64,000 nucleotides of DNA, from positions 79,084,989 to 79,148,988 of the forward strand of contig JAAALK010000082.1 of assembly GCA_019279435.1 (NCBI GenBank). The letters are read 5' to 3'. Shown piece after piece: positions 50,667 through 63,030 of the stretch (position 1 is the stretch's first letter; each line of letters begins with the position of its first letter). Source of the DNA: Zizania palustris. Taxonomy: Eukaryota > Streptophyta > Magnoliopsida > Poales > Poaceae. The notes beneath the pieces were generated by a model that was given only the letters and a program-made list of their open reading frames with translations, did no database searches and had not been told where the DNA came from. The translations under genes were made by a program, and so were the position numbers.

Positions 50667-53440
50667 TGTGGCGCCCCGATTTACCGAAATTGGAACATTA
50701 TTGAATTTCATAAGAAAGACAATAATACAAGAGGTTCATCATGCGACAATCGTACATACGACAGTATTAATGGTACGCAGACCATAATTATTACATCAGA
50801 GTTGAAATAAAAATAGTAATAAAAGTAAATAGCATGACGAACGCCTTCTTCAGGATCTTTGCTTGACTGGGTCGCTACTCCAGACCGTCTTCGTAGTAGG
50901 CATCCTCTGTGGTGTTCAACGGGTATGAGTACAAAAAGTACTCAACAAGCCACCGCAAATGCAAGTAATAATGCAAGGTAATAACAATGGAAGGATCATG
51001 GCTCAAAGTGCGGAAAAGTACATTTTCAGTTATGGAATTTAGTGTAATCACATTTTATCATGCGGTAATATAAACATGAACATCAATAACATCATCTAAC
51101 TCGAGGAGTACGTTTTACCTCCTCGCACAACAGTCCTTACATGTCAAACCATCATGCACATACATATTCCAAGTAATCTAACTGTGGGCTCCTAAATAAA
51201 TATATTGTAAGGGTTTCATTTGACTAATGCATGTATAGCATATGTGTTTTAGCGATAGTTTAATAAAACATGGGTTCAATATGCTCAAAAGATTGGTTTG
51301 GTGACTTGCCTTGTTCAGCGAAGGGTGAGGGAGGAACTTCCGGGAAATATTCCGGCTCCTCGACGGCGTCATAGTCTTTCCAATATAAATAAAGGAGAAT
51401 AAAATAAATACAACATCCAATCTCAACAATATAAAATCACACAACAAGCACATAGGTCTAATTTGGTTTAATCTAAAGAAAAATCAAGTTGTTAAGGTCC
51501 TGAAATTCATTTTATAAATAACTTTAAAAGAAATTAAAATGAAGTGTTGTCCTTTGGAAAAGGGTTTTAATTGTGAGTAACCTCATTTTAAACATTCTAA
51601 TCAATTTAAAATGAAAGGTTCATGGGCAATGTAGTGGTTTTCAGTATATGAACAGAGAGAAAATACATATAAACTTTAATGAAATTTAAATAATTGAATG
51701 TACATTTTTACCCTAAGGGTATTTGAATACTTATTTAAATAAACATGAAAAAGTCTAAAGTAACATACTGTTTTTATTGAACTAATGTGTAGAGAATAAA
51801 ATTATAAAATTTCTGGAATTGAAATGACAATTTTTAGAGTTCAAATGCGCCAGATATGAATTTTACAAGTTTTAAACAGTTTCTGGAATTTATTTTAAAT
51901 TTAAATCCCCTCGGGTCCACGGTGAGCCAGGCCCACGGTGAACCCGCGCACTGTGCGCGTGGTCCGGCCCAATCTGGACCGTTGGATCTAGATCCAACGC
52001 GCGAGGGCGAGGCGGGACGGTTAAGTGATAACGGACGGCCACGATTAAAACGCGCGAAAGGGTACTATGTGGACGCACGAGATCGAGTGTGGGTTTTAAA
52101 TGGAAATGAACGCATGAGATTAAAACATACCGCTTTGATCAGATCCGACGGTGCGGATTAGATCGCGCACGTGGTGTAACTGGTGCTGCTCGATCGTGAT
52201 CGTGCGGTCAGGATTGAATCCGACACGGCACGGGTACTCGACCCATGCCGGTCATCTTCTCCGACGACGGCGAGCGGGCCAGGGGCCACGACGAGCGACG
52301 GCGGCCCTAGCTAAGCCTAGAAATGGAAAGAGGACGTCTCGGGGATCACGGGGGTACCTTAGGCGAGGCGAGGGGTCGATGGGAAGCGGTCGGTGGTGAG
52401 GGTAGACGACGGAGTGGTTCGGGCTCCTCGTTGGCGATGGTGTTCTGGCGGGGTTCGACGTCGGCGGAGGGGTGGCCGAGGTCGGGGTCATCCTTGCGGT
52501 CACGATGGTGGCTATGGCGAGGATGGGGAGGGGCTCCAGTGATGGCGAGCGGTGGCTGGACTGAAGGTGGCGTTGAGGTGTTTAAACGGGTGTCACGGGC
52601 GTTCTGTGCGTTCTAGCAGTGAGAGGGCGTGGAGGATCAGGTGCGGATGGCCAGGGGGCTTAAATTGGCGAGTCGGCGAGGGTTAACGGGCGTCGCATAC
52701 AAGGAAAGCTGAGGAGGGGGGATTTACTCGCCGGCGAGGTTTCGCCATGCAAGTAAATGCGATCCGGAGGCTTAAACGCGTGCCTTAATGCGTTTAAATG
52801 GCTGGCGGGCCTCGGGGAATTTAATGCCAGCATCGGTTTAACGGGAGGGGGAGCCGGCGAGCGGATCCGAGGCGAGGTCCTCGGCCGGCGGAGTTAGGGG
52901 GGTTGGCGCGAGGTGGACGACGGGTCCGACAGGTAGGGGCCACTGGCCAGCGGGCGCGAGTACGCAAGGGTGGCGGCTGACGGGTGGGGTCGGGCTTGGG
53001 CGCGAGGGGGGGGCTGTTGGCACTGACAGGTGGGCCAAGGTAGTCGGGCGCGCGGGCGCGGAGAGAGGGGTCTCTGACGGGTGGGGCCCGAGTATCAGGT
53101 GGCGCGCGCGGGGAGGAGTGGGCTGGGCCGGTCGGGATAGAGAGAAGAAGGGGAGGGAGCCCGTTACTGTGTAAAATGTTTTCTGTTTAAAAATAATTGT
53201 ATAAATTGGTTTAAAATAATAAGGCTACTTCCAAGGTTGATAAAAATTTGTAAAAATTCTCAAAAATATATCTTGGCCTTGGGAGTTTATACAAAAAAAT
53301 TCAGCTCCTGGTTTGGTCATTAACTCTATGTTTTAGTTCAAAATGGGGGAGGAGGGTATTTAAGGTATTTCCCAATATAATAAATTCAAGAAATTGAATT
53401 AAATAATATTTTTATTACTTTGAAAACTTGGGGTGTTACA
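50667..53440 (-). repeat. TE3 5' LTR (right copy)
   Basis: 2774 bp, TGTGGCGCC...GTGTTACA. Lacks about 645 bp present in the left copy (junction at about 51188 after GTGGG) and carries about 44 bp missing there (about 52028-52071). Followed by TSD GGCAC. Confidence 0.93.
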
Positions 53441-53445
53441 GGCAC

Positions 53446-55069
53446 AATGAGGTAAAATCGTTGGGTCCTCCAGGACTTCGTACATCCGGAGAATCTCGTC
53501 GAGGTCGTCCCCCGAAGTCCTCTCCAGTGTGTTTGCTGCTAGAGCCTCAACCTCCGCCGTGATCACCCCAGCTACGGGTGAGTTGGGGGCGACGGCATCC
53601 GGCTCCGAGCACAAGATAACGGGCGTGGGAGTATGTGTCGTGTCTACCTCCGCAGCCTCTCGAGCAGAAGCTTTGGTTGGGACCCTTGCTGCGTCCTCGT
53701 CGCCCTCCAGGAGGTAGTTCTCGAAGTGCTCCGCCAATTGGGTGTCGGAGCCCTTGCTCCCAGACTCCTCCGAAGCTGAGCTCTGAATGCCCAATGACGA
53801 AGCAGATGAAGCTGGGGTCAGTTGAGGAGGGATCTACATCACCTTCTTCTTCTTGGTGGAGGTCTTGCTGGCCTTTTTCGGGGGCTCGGCGGCGGCTTTC
53901 CTCTTCTGAGGGGCCGCTCCGGTCGGGTTAAAATCCGGCAGAGGAGGGGGCACCATCCTGAGAGCTCCCCACACTCTGTTGGAGTGCTCCCAGCTCCCCA
54001 CTAGCTCCAACCTCTTGTGCCTTTCAGCCACCGTACCGGCTCCGAGGACTTGTTCGGTGGCCCGAGCTATCTGCTCCGGAGCTAATGCCAGTGGAGCCGC
54101 TGAAAAAAGGGTAACATATTATAAGTATGTTATTTTCGTCATCTAACATATTATTGCAGGAGTCGAAGTCTTACCTAGAGTTCGGAGCTCACCCTCCGAA
54201 GCTTGTTGAAACACTATCGGCCAGTTGGCCCCGAGGGGTGGAATCCAAAGAGCAATGAACTCTTCGGCAAGGTCGCGCATGCTCATGCGGCTGGCCACCG
54301 AAGTCAGTAGCCCTAGCCGTGTTGAGAGCAGACTAGGGTTCAGAGTAACCTCCGCCTCCTTCCGGAACTAGATCTCCTGAAGGGGTCCAGCGAGAGGGGA
54401 GTCCTCTCCGACTTCGGTGTAGAACCACCGAAGGATCCAGTTGGTGTACCATCGGTCGTTGATGGCCTTCGCTGGAAAGTGTTGGGCGTGCTCCCTCCAC
54501 AGCTGGAAGTTGACACTTCCGAAGGCTATTATCACCTTAGTGTCCCCGGGGCCATCTTGCGGCTTCGGCTGACATATGGCTTCGTGGGTGGCAGAGAAGA
54601 CCTCCGATCGCCCCTCGCACCCTTCGGCCCGAAGCGCCCATTCGAAGACAGCCAGGTGGGCGATGGCATTGGGAGACAACTGGGGCAGAGTGATGTGGAA
54701 CATATCCAATACCTCTGCTAAGAAGTCGATGGCTAGAAGCCCCAGGCCTGCCTCGAAGAAGGCCTCGAAGACCACGACCTCTCCGCTCCGTGGCCGCGGG
54801 GTTGATTCCGACCCGGGGACTCGAGTCCTCAATCCGGTCCTCAGCTTCCCTTCCATGGCCTCTTCGATGGACTCTGCGGTGCTTGTTGATTGGCCGATGA
54901 GGAAGCTTTGGGGGATCTTCTTCTTGGATGGCAGGCGGAGCTCCCGAGGGTTCTTGGGCCAGGCGTCGCCCGGAGCTCCCGCCATTGCAGCTACGGCCGA
55001 AGCCACCCACGCTTGCCTCTGTGCCAGAGTGCCCGCCGCCGTCGGCACAGTGTGGCTAGTTCTCGCCAT
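53446..55069 (-). pseudogene. TE1 antisense gene, exons 1-2
   Basis: Minus-strand ATG 55069 opens MARTSHTVPTAAGTL. Exon 1 (55069-54175) has the PF04195-like block (SGEVVVFEAFFEAGLGLLAI, FHITLPQLSPNAIAHLAVFE, WYTNWILRWFYTEVG). The intron 54100-54174 (GTAAGACTTC...TTTTTTCAG) matches the TE2 intron 1 position. Exon 2 (54099-53446, completed by 29298-29292 after TE3) has WEHSNRVWGALRMVPPPLPD, then a basic patch (PQKRKAAAEPPKKASK). Phase at both exon ends equals that in TE2. Stops at 54368 and 53834 and the TE3 insertion inactivate it. Confidence 0.82.
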
Positions 55070-55165
55070 GGCTTGGTGGCTCAGAAAGTTGTGAGGATTG
55101 GAGGTTGAAGAAAGTGAATGCGGATGCTAGGCACAGTAAAAAGTTCTGGGTAAATTCCAATCCCC

Positions 55166-55174
55166 TTTTTATAA
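55166..55174 (-). promoter_or_regulatory. TATA box of TE1 antisense gene
   Basis: Minus-strand TTATAAAAA, 97 bp upstream of the ATG. Same placement as 13145-13154 in TE2. Confidence 0.6.
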
Positions 55175-55565
55175 CCGTCCGCTAGTTGCTGTGCTTCGAT
55201 TGCATTCACACTGTAGGTTCGGCTTCCGTCGCTGGCAGGTGGGCCTAGGGAGCGGAACGGTGTGAGTCCGCTGTAAATTTCGACCGTTACCCTTTATAGA
55301 GTGTAACGGCTACTTGCGCAGTAACGGTTATAATCAAATGGCTCTTCACGACATTTGAGCTTTGTAACGGTTCTCTTTCCCACGAAGTGTTCACACGGCA
55401 GTTGGGGGCTCGAAGCCGTGGTCTGAATGCCTCGGATTAGAGATCCTCCGAAAGACTGTAATGTGTTCAAACTTTCTCTAAGTCTCAGAATATGAAAATG
55501 TTCCTTGCGTATACTGCCTTCCTTCTATACAGGTTAAATTCGGAGAGGCGTATTCGAGGGGCTAC
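55175..55565. other. TE1 antisense-gene upstream region and polypurine tract
   Basis: No ORF supported. The polypurine-like CGAGGGGCTAC (55555-55565) abuts the 3' LTR. GCGTATACTGC near 55508 and GCGTATTCGAGGGGCTACTG also occur in TE2 (13423 and 13464). Confidence 0.6.
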
Positions 55566-56062
55566 TGTTGGTGGAAAATGCTTTACTTTCAAGACTTAGA
55601 GATTAACTGTTCAAAAGGACTTATCAGCTTCGGAGCTGATAGGCTCATGCTTGAAGGCGAACGAGTCGTGAAGCCGAAGGGTGCCTCGATCCATGATCCG
55701 AAGGAACCCTCCGGGCGATATGAGGCTTCGGAGCCAAGCGATAGGATTGATAAGATGTTTGGCTTATCCACTTGCCTCGGGTAGATTTTACCATTTTAAC
55801 CCTGTTCAGGGTACCGAATAGTTTCCACTATGTCGGTTGTAATCAAGGGGTAAATAGGTCTTTTCCTTAGACGTTTTTGCCTGTAAATACCCCTCTCCTT
55901 ACCCTGTAATAGGGACCGAATACTCATCTATTCTAATACACTTATTCGGACTGCTTAAGCTATTATCCAATTCGGAGGCTTAAGATAGTCCTTAAACACA
56001 AAATCATTGTTTGTCTGTTCTTGATCTCAGAGAACCTGTTAGCGTAATCTTTTACGCCAACA
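55566..56062 (+). repeat. TE1 3' LTR
   Basis: 497 bp, TGTTGG...CCAACA. The TATA position reads TGTAAATA (55882-55889) where the 5' copy has TATAAAT. Next bases GTAAT are the presumed TSD. Confidence 0.94.
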
Positions 56063-58872
56063 GTAATAAAGTTACTTCGGTCGTACGTCGATTGTTTCGC
56101 ATGGGAGTATAGTGATATGCCCAGATTGAGCCGCGAGATTGTAGAGCATCGACTACCTATTAAGACCGGGTTTAGGACTTATAAACAACCTCCTCGTCGC
56201 TTTAATTTGATCGTCTATGACCGAGTTAAAGAGAAGATAGAATGATTACTAAAGGCTGAGTTTATTAGGCCATGCAGGTATGCTGAATGGGTCGCTAACA
56301 TTGTGCCTGTAGAAAAGAAAGGGAGCGGCAAAATACGAGTTTGTATTGATTTCAAGGATCTAAACAAGGCCACTCCAAAGGACGAGTATCCCATGCCGAT
56401 AGCCGACATGCTAATCAACGATGCTTCAGGACACAAAGTACTAAGTTTTCTTGATGGCAATGCTAGTTATAATCAAATTTTATGGCCGAAGAGGACGTCT
56501 ACAAGACAGCCTTTCGATGCCCTGGTTTTGTCGGCTTATTTGAGTGGGTCGTTATGACTTGTGGTTTAAAGAATGCTGGCGCTACATATCAGCGTGCTAT
56601 GAACTTGATCTTTCATGACTTGTTAGGAGTTATGTTAGAAGTATACATAGATGATGTTGTGGTCAAATCAAACGCTATGGATAATCACCTAGCCGATTTG
56701 AAATTTGCTTTCGATAGGATGCAACAGTATGGCTTGAAAATGAACCCACTCAAATGTGCTTTTGGCGTGTTGGTAGGAAAGTTCTTAGGATTCATGATTC
56801 ATGAAAGAGGTATAGAAATTGATCCTAAGAGGCTTGAAAAGATTAGAAACTTTGCAGCGCCGACATGCAAGAGAGATGTGCAGAAGTTGCTAGGCAAAAT
56901 CGATGCCTTTGTCCCCATACTCCAGCTAAAGAATGAAGCCGAGTTCACTTGGGGGGCAAGTCAGCAGAACGTCTTTGAAAAAAATTAAAGAATGTGTATC
57001 ATCACCGCCGTGGTGAGAGCTCCAAAAGTCAGAATTCTGTTTCGGCTATACATCGCCGTAGAAGATAGCGTGATTGTGGTTGTGCTAACCTAGGAGGTGG
57101 AGAGAAAGGAGTACATCATCACATTCTTGAGCCGTCGCTTGCTAGACATCGAAACCAGGTACGTGTTCGTGGAGCATTTATGTTTATCACTTTATTACGC
57201 ATGTACCAAGTTACGTCACTATCTTCTCCCCACTACATGTATTGTCGCTTGTCAAACCGATGTCATAAAATACATGTTACAAAAGCCGATTCTAAGTGGA
57301 AGAATTGGAAAGTGAGCTTACGCTTTGATTGAGTATGATTTGGCCTATGAACCTTTGAGAACTATAACAGGCCAAATTGTCGCTAATTTTATAGTTGATC
57401 ACCACATAGATGTCAATTGGGGTAACAATATTGCTCTAATTTAGGTAGTGCCATGGAAACTTTATTTTGATGGTTAAGCTTGCAAGAATGGCCAAGGTAT
57501 CGGAGTAGTTTTCATATCACCTAGCGGCATGCGCTTCGAAACGTCGGCCCGTTTAGAATTTCCTTCTACTAATAACCAAGATGAATATGAAGCTTTATTG
57601 TTAGGACTTGAATTGCTAGAATGCATAGGTGCTAAACATGTCCATGCATATGGTGATTCTCTGTTATTAGTCCAATAAGAAGTGCTCAATGTTTTAATGG
57701 CTTGCTAAATAGTTACTTGGATAAATGTTTAGACATAATTGCAACTTTTGACGACTTCAAAATTTCTCACATGTTAAGAGAAGCCAATTCAATTGCAAAT
57801 GATTTGTGACACTCATCAGTCGGCCCAGAAGATGAGTTGGATGCTCAAAAGAGAAAGTTTTTATTGGCCGACTATGACTGAGGACTGTTTTAGATATTAT
57901 AGAGGGTGTGAAGCGTGTCAGAAGTTTGGTAATATTCAGCTAGCTCCCGCTTCATCACTTAACCCTATTATCAAGCCATGGCCGTTCCGAGGTTAGGGTT
58001 TAGACTTTGTCGGCCAAATTCATCCTCCTTCTTCAAAAGGGCATCGATTCATGTTGATGGCGATAGACTATTTCACCAAATGGACCGAAGTCATGCCTCT
58101 CAAGAATATGAGTCACAATGATGTAACTGATTTTATCTTGAAGCACATTATACATAGATTTGGTATTCCCCAAACTCTCACCACAGATCAAGGTACTTCA
58201 TTTGTTGCTAAAGAAGTGAGAGACTTTGTCGAATTTTATGGTATTAAGTTAATAAATTCTTCACCATACTATGATCAAACCAATGGTCAGGCCGAGTCTA
58301 GTAATAAAACTGTGATTAAGCTCGTTAAGAAGAAAATCGAAGAGTTCCCTAAAAGATGGCATGAAGTGCTTTCCGAGGTGCTATGGGCTTATAGAGTTGC
58401 AAAGCACGGTGCTACCAAAGTTAGTCCATATGAGTTAGTATATGGGCAAGAGGCCGTTCTACCCATAAAAGTAGATCTTGTCTCTTTAAGATTTCTTAAG
58501 AAAGATGGCTTATCGGTCGGTGAATACGAAACTCTTTTGAAAGACAATTTAGAAGAAGTGACCAATAAGAGGTTAAGGGCTTTAGAAGCTATAGAGAAAG
58601 ACAAAAGAAGAGTGGCTAGAGCCTACAATAAGAAAGTTAGACCAAAATCGTTTCAAGTTGGTGACTTGGTTTGGAAGACAATTTTGCCCTTAGGCACTAA
58701 GAGCCCCAAATTTGGTAAATGATCACCTAGTTGGGAAGGCCCTTTCAAAATAGCCAAAATCGCTCTAGGTAATGCATATGTGTTAGAATCGCTACAAGGA
58801 GAGCAGTTTCGAAGAGCTTTGAATGGGAGGTACTTGAAAAAGTACTTCCCAAGTATGTGGCAAAGCGCTTAA
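56063..58872 (+). pseudogene. pol: TE7 pol: RT, RNase H, archaeal-type RNase H, integrase
   Basis: RT: SREIVEHRLPIKTGFRTYKQ, stop near 56242, VCIDFKDLNKATPKDEYPMP, a frameshift near 56480, then YIDDVVVKS (about 56644). RNase H (RRLLDIETRYVFVEHLCLSL) and the archaeal-type RNase H (57450-57675, two stops) follow. The integrase HHCC module is partial (GCEACQKFGN, near 57910). The core has LDFVGQIHPP, TTDQGTSFVAKE and NGQAESSNKTVIKLV with all acids kept (58003-58300). The C-terminus (VGDLVWKTILPLG) passes a stop at 58720 and ends near 58872. Strongly decayed, consistent with an old insertion. Confidence 0.87.
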
Positions 58873-58959
58873 TATTGCCAAGAGGCCGATATGGGAAGTA
58901 TTGTCCTTAGCCCGTTATGCTGTTAGTTCACTTAGTTCACTAAAAGGCAGTGGGGCATG

Positions 58960-60288
58960 TGTTGATAGCAAAAAATGGCATTAAATGGTCAAGATTGTCA
59001 AAATATCAAATTTGGTAATTTGGGCCAAAAAAACACGTCCTGGATCGGGCCGAAGAGCTTTGGGATTCGGAAGCCTTCCAACAGGCCTACTACCATCAGC
59101 CCGAAAGCCTTCGGAGGCCTGCTCAGCGAAGCTTCGGCCCGAGGAGCAGGCTTCGGTAGGCCCTGCCGAAGGCCCACTTCGGGTTGTTTGGAGATAGAGT
59201 TTGAGTCTGATTTCAGCTAGATTTTATCCCTAAAAACGTGATTAGGCTGAATCCTACCAGATTAATCTTAGAGATTAGACGACTAGCCCCTATAAATATA
59301 TGGGTGAGACCGGTTCATTAAACCCCGCAACACAAATCAATCACAAAGCCCTAGCTTTGAACCGTACCTTTAATTTTATTTTACTTTTTTGCAACCTTCA
59401 TGGGTTTTCCTGGAAGCCCTCCGCCGGCCATGCCAAAACCGTGGTAAGCCTTGCTACTTCGCTCGCGAAGTACCCGTTAATCTACGCAACAGATTGCTAT
59501 CGCCTTGTTACTTCGCTTGTGAAGTATTCGCTAATCTATGTAACAGATTTCTACCTTCATTTCTCTACTTCAACACTTAGCAAATTCGGTCTCCAGGCCG
59601 AATTGGCACTTGATCTATGTTCTGTTGCAGGTTTCCACATTTGGAGCCCCTTCGCCGGAGGTGTCCGAAGCCAGGAATCTGGTTTCGAAGGCTGCCAGAA
59701 CACCCTTCGGTGAGATCCCTGCTTTGGCTACCCATCTCGGACCGTCACGCTGTTGTCGGTTTGGTCAAGTCCCGCACGCCAGCATGCTCCACAGCAGGCT
59801 TCATCACGTCAGGCTTCGCCATGCCTATACTTCGCTCCGGACAAAGTCTTGCCAACATGTTGCGCTGGAGTGTTTGTATCGTGTTAGAGACTTCGCGCCG
59901 AACCCATTGTTCAGAGGTGATTTTGCATCAAGATATATTCGGAGCCTGTCTTCGGCCAGATCAGTCCGAACGCCGAAGACTACCTTCGGCAATACCCTTC
60001 ACACCAGACGCCGAAGGTACCCTTCGGTGAACCCCTTCGCACAACACACTTCGAATCAGTTAGGCCTTGTTCGGCTTGCTGGTTTATTTTGTCTAATATA
60101 TTTCTTTTCGGCTAATTGGATTATTTCTGCGTGATCTGATTACTTAGCGACTCCACCCCCTTTCCACTGTTAAGGGTAGTCGGAACGTGACGTCAGTGTT
60201 GTGTTACGCTTAGGCTTGTCCCTAAGTATCCACACACTTTGGGATCGTCGAACTGACCCAAGTGTAGGGGCACGTTTTCATGTCAACA
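58960..60288 (+). repeat. TE7 3' LTR
   Basis: 1329 bp, TGTTGATAGC...TGTCAACA, preceded by the purine-rich AGGCAGTGGGGCA. TATAAATATA at 59291-59300. Also rich in CTTCGG/CCGAAG. Overlapping open frames (59300-60134) are not supported as genes. Confidence 0.85.
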
Positions 60289-62472
60289 ATAGTGTATGTC
60301 GGGACCAATGCTTTAAGCTTCTGATGGTTTTTACCTAGACTTATCTTGGTCGGTTAGGATAAGGAAAACATGAAAATAACCCCTGGCACTAAATAAAAAA
60401 GGACTTGCACTCATTGTCATCAAGTTTGCTATAGGTCCTTGTCTCTGGATAAGATTTCCGAGGTAGATATTTTATAGCCTTTACGATTCATGCTTTACGT
60501 GATTGGATAGTATTCACTTGAGTTTTTCATCCACAAATTTTATGCAATATTCAAGGCAAATGTTTTATGTGTACTGTAGTTGTTGTTCATCATGTTTCAG
60601 AAGCTTGCATTTACATATATCTCACCTTGCTGCTTGCATTGCCAAAGGGGGAGAATTACTTCATACTTACTTTTTCATGCTTCTGACTATATTTTCTAAA
60701 ACTTTTTAAAGGGAGAAGGAGGATTTTAAATTTAAAATCAAGTGACATTTGACTCTTTTCCTGAGTTTTTATGGTCACTTATGTGCTGAAATGATCTTTC
60801 CTCTTGATTTTTTTGGGAGTTGTCAATGCACTCATCAAGGGGGAGATTAAGAAACCAAGAGGAGTTGGACTTTGGTTTTATCTCTCTGATGAGTGATTGA
60901 TGGACTTGGTTGGTTCTCATTGTGATCTATGATTGGTTACGTGGTTACTGAGTTCACCGACAAGGTCGGTGTGTATATGGATAACGTGTTTGCTCATCTC
61001 ATGTTGTGCAGGTTTGAGATGCTACTCAACTATCGACGGCGGTGATCAGGGTCAGGTAGGGAGCTTGATGCCAGATGATCAGGGAGTCTAGGTTAAGTCA
61101 AGAAATGTCTCAAGGTGTACACGGGGAGATGGAGCTGGACATGGACGGATGATGGATCAAGACAGTGGGTTGACTAAGACCGACGAAAAGGATGCCAGTG
61201 CAAGTGACAATGTGGCTCGAGAGATTGAGATCGGGAGAGACTTGCTGGCGGTTGAGATCGTGGGTTTGGTGATTCATGTCAAGATCAGAAATTGCTTTAT
61301 CGGTTTTGACTCAAAACTGTCAAATCAAAATGTTGTCAAATTCCAAGAAATATAAGTTTAATTTTCAGTTTAGTTGTTTCAAATACTTTAGTTTTTAGTA
61401 TTTCTTTGTACATAATTCCTAGGGGCATTTTGGGGTTTTCCTCGGTAGGGATAGCTATAAAAGAGACCCCATAGCCTTGAGAAGGATCTAGATTTTTGAG
61501 AGAATCAAACCAGAAATTAGAAATCCTTTTTACTAAATCTGCTATAGTTTTTTTTGCATTCTCTCTTCTCTGCTCAGCCGATGCTCTGTTATTCATCTGA
61601 TGTCCATGTTTGATTGCATTTTATACTAATTTTGGTATATTTTTACCATCTACGTTCTTCATAGCTTTTGGTATTCATGATTCCAGGATTCCCTTTTTGA
61701 AATTTGCAAAAGTTTTTGGCCACTTCTTCGTAGAGTTTTTGTTCATCCAAATGCTATAAAAAATTCTGAAAATACAGCACTGTATCCCATCTGATCTCCT
61801 GTTGTTTTTGCTGGCATATAGTTCTGTTCATCATCCAGTTTTGTGAGGAGAACAAATCAGTAAATCGGAATTTTATTCTCCAAATCTTCAAGAGTTGTAG
61901 CCATTTTTCTTGGTACATGTACATACTGGTTCAAATCCAGGATTAGTGAACCGAATGCTCTGAAATGTTTTTCTGTAGTTCTTTTTCAGTACCAGCTACT
62001 GTACTTCGTCCATAATTACTACTGCTCGTTTTTGTGGTTCCGGTGCTGAATATTTTTTATTTCAATCAAAAGTGTTGCAATCTGATTCATTCAGTTTTGA
62101 ATACAAAGGTTACTGTTGAAATGAGTCCTGTAGCATGTATAAACAGCAAGTACTGTTCTGCTGGTTTGGTTTGATTTCTTCTATTCTTGATGATTGCTAG
62201 AGATTTCAGTCTTCAGAATTTATGTTCATCATTTTTGTTCAGATTTTTTGACCTGCACTAAAGTGAGATTTTGGATTGTCTTCATATAATTTTTTGTTCC
62301 TTTCAAAAGGTTAATTGCTCCCTCAGTGAATTCTAGAAGTTTCTTTCTGATTTCTATAAGAGGGTGATTGGTATTTTGAGAGGAGCGATGAATGTATAAG
62401 AAAATGCCATCAATTCAAAAGAAGTTGTTGATGCGTCTATTCACCCCTCTAGTCGCCTATTCCAATTTTACA
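60289..62472 (+). mobile_element. TE8: Copia (Sirevirus-like) element, 3' end only
   Basis: 60289-60390 matches the conserved 3' noncoding block of TE6. GCATTGCCAAAGGGGGAGA (about 60635) and GAGTTTTTATGGTCACTTAT (about 60763) also match TE6. The polypurine tract AAGGGGGAGA is at 60837-60846, then the 3' LTR. pol and the 5' LTR are on the far side of TE7/TE1, outside the window. Oldest layer seen. Confidence 0.82.
60848..62472 (+). repeat. TE8 3' LTR
   Basis: Starts TAAGAAACCAAG (TE6 starts TGAGAAACCAAG) and ends TTCACCCCTCTAGTCGCC...TTTTACA, parallel to the TE6 end. TATAAAAG at 61456-61463. The middle is diverged from TE6. The exact right end, about 62472, is inferred. Confidence 0.75.
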
Positions 62473-63030
62473 AAGGTCTTATTTGTCGTCGATAGTGCAA
62501 AGATAACTCAATGTAGCAGCCAGGAAAATTTGCTCGGTTTGTTGGGAATGCTCGTTTGATCTGATCAGTCAAACGCCATTGCAGTTTATCGTGAAGAATT
62601 TCATTTTAGTATAGTAAAATCATGTTGCAACAATATTTCTAAATGGTTCTCTAAATCCTTTCATCTTTCTTAAAAATAGGAACTTCCTTTTTTAATATCT
62701 GGAATTGAGATTATTTCGTGTAAAAAATATGAAAACTAATTATAGAAGATCTCTTTTAACTACTCTTTACAGACATGAGGAGTCGATGTGTGTATGCGAG
62801 ATTACAGAAGTGTTGCCCAATACTTTATTTTAACGGCTACTAATTGTGCTTCGTAACACCACTAATAAAGAATCCTGTTACAAATGGCATCTCGATTGTG
62901 TTCTCTGTAATGATCAATTCTCGCATATTTTATTCCATAATCACACGCTTTGATCCGGACCCCATAGTACATGTCCACGTAAGAAACAGAGCAAGAACGA
63001 AGAACGCGAGTAGGGTGTCCGTGTCCTTAA
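62473..63030. other. Intergenic region, 3' flank of GST gene
   Basis: AT-rich, no ORF supported. Minus-strand AATAAA occurs about 100 and 205 bp downstream of the GST stop and may be its poly(A) signal. Confidence 0.5.

Larger units (their letters stand above)
29304..53440 (-). mobile_element. TE3: Ty3/gypsy chromovirus (Tekay-like, RIRE3/RIRE8-type) with ORF0
   Basis: Minus-strand element with LTRs 29304-32688 (3') and 50667-53440 (5') and TSD GGCAC. Minus-strand order is 5' LTR, initiator-Met PBS, ORF0, gag, protease, RT, RNase H, integrase, chromodomain, 3' LTR. Very long LTRs, a C-terminal chromodomain and an extra ORF upstream of gag fit the rice RIRE3/RIRE8 group of the Tekay lineage. 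The RT is split by TE4 (35350-47697). pol has several stops and frameshifts. The element sits in antisense exon 2 of TE1. Confidence 0.95.
1..56062 (+). mobile_element. TE1: outer Ty3/gypsy (Tat-type) retrotransposon, split by TE2, TE6 and TE3
   Basis: The window opens about 175 bp inside the 5' LTR. The 3' LTR is complete at 55566-56062. Own sequence is 1-2817, 13976-17077, 27865-29303 and 53441-56062; the gaps are TE2, TE6 and TE3, each with a 5-bp TSD. Order is gag, protease, RT, RNase H, archaeal-type RNase H, integrase, then an antisense gene before the 3' LTR. The archaeal-type RNase H and the antisense ORF are features known from the Tat lineage. gag-pol is broken by many stops, a frameshift near 1965 and another near 15871. 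The base after the 3' LTR begins GTAAT, the expected TSD; its partner lies outside the window. Confidence 0.93.
56063..60288 (+). mobile_element. TE7: Ty3/gypsy (Tat-like) element, 3' part, host of TE1
   Basis: pol from just before RT, then a 3' LTR at 58960-60288. Its left part (5' LTR, gag, protease) must lie beyond the left edge of TE1, outside the window. The second RNase H (VFISPSGMRFETSARLEFPS, DEYEALLLGLELL) is the archaeal-type domain, supporting Tat affinity, but the sequence is clearly different from TE1/TE2. pol has many stops. The bases after its LTR (ATAGT) are the expected TSD inside TE8. Confidence 0.88.

Noticed and set aside
59300..60134. ORFs of 137-174 codons
   Set aside because: Within the TE7 3' LTR downstream of its TATA box. 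Frames overlap each other and show no recognisable protein.
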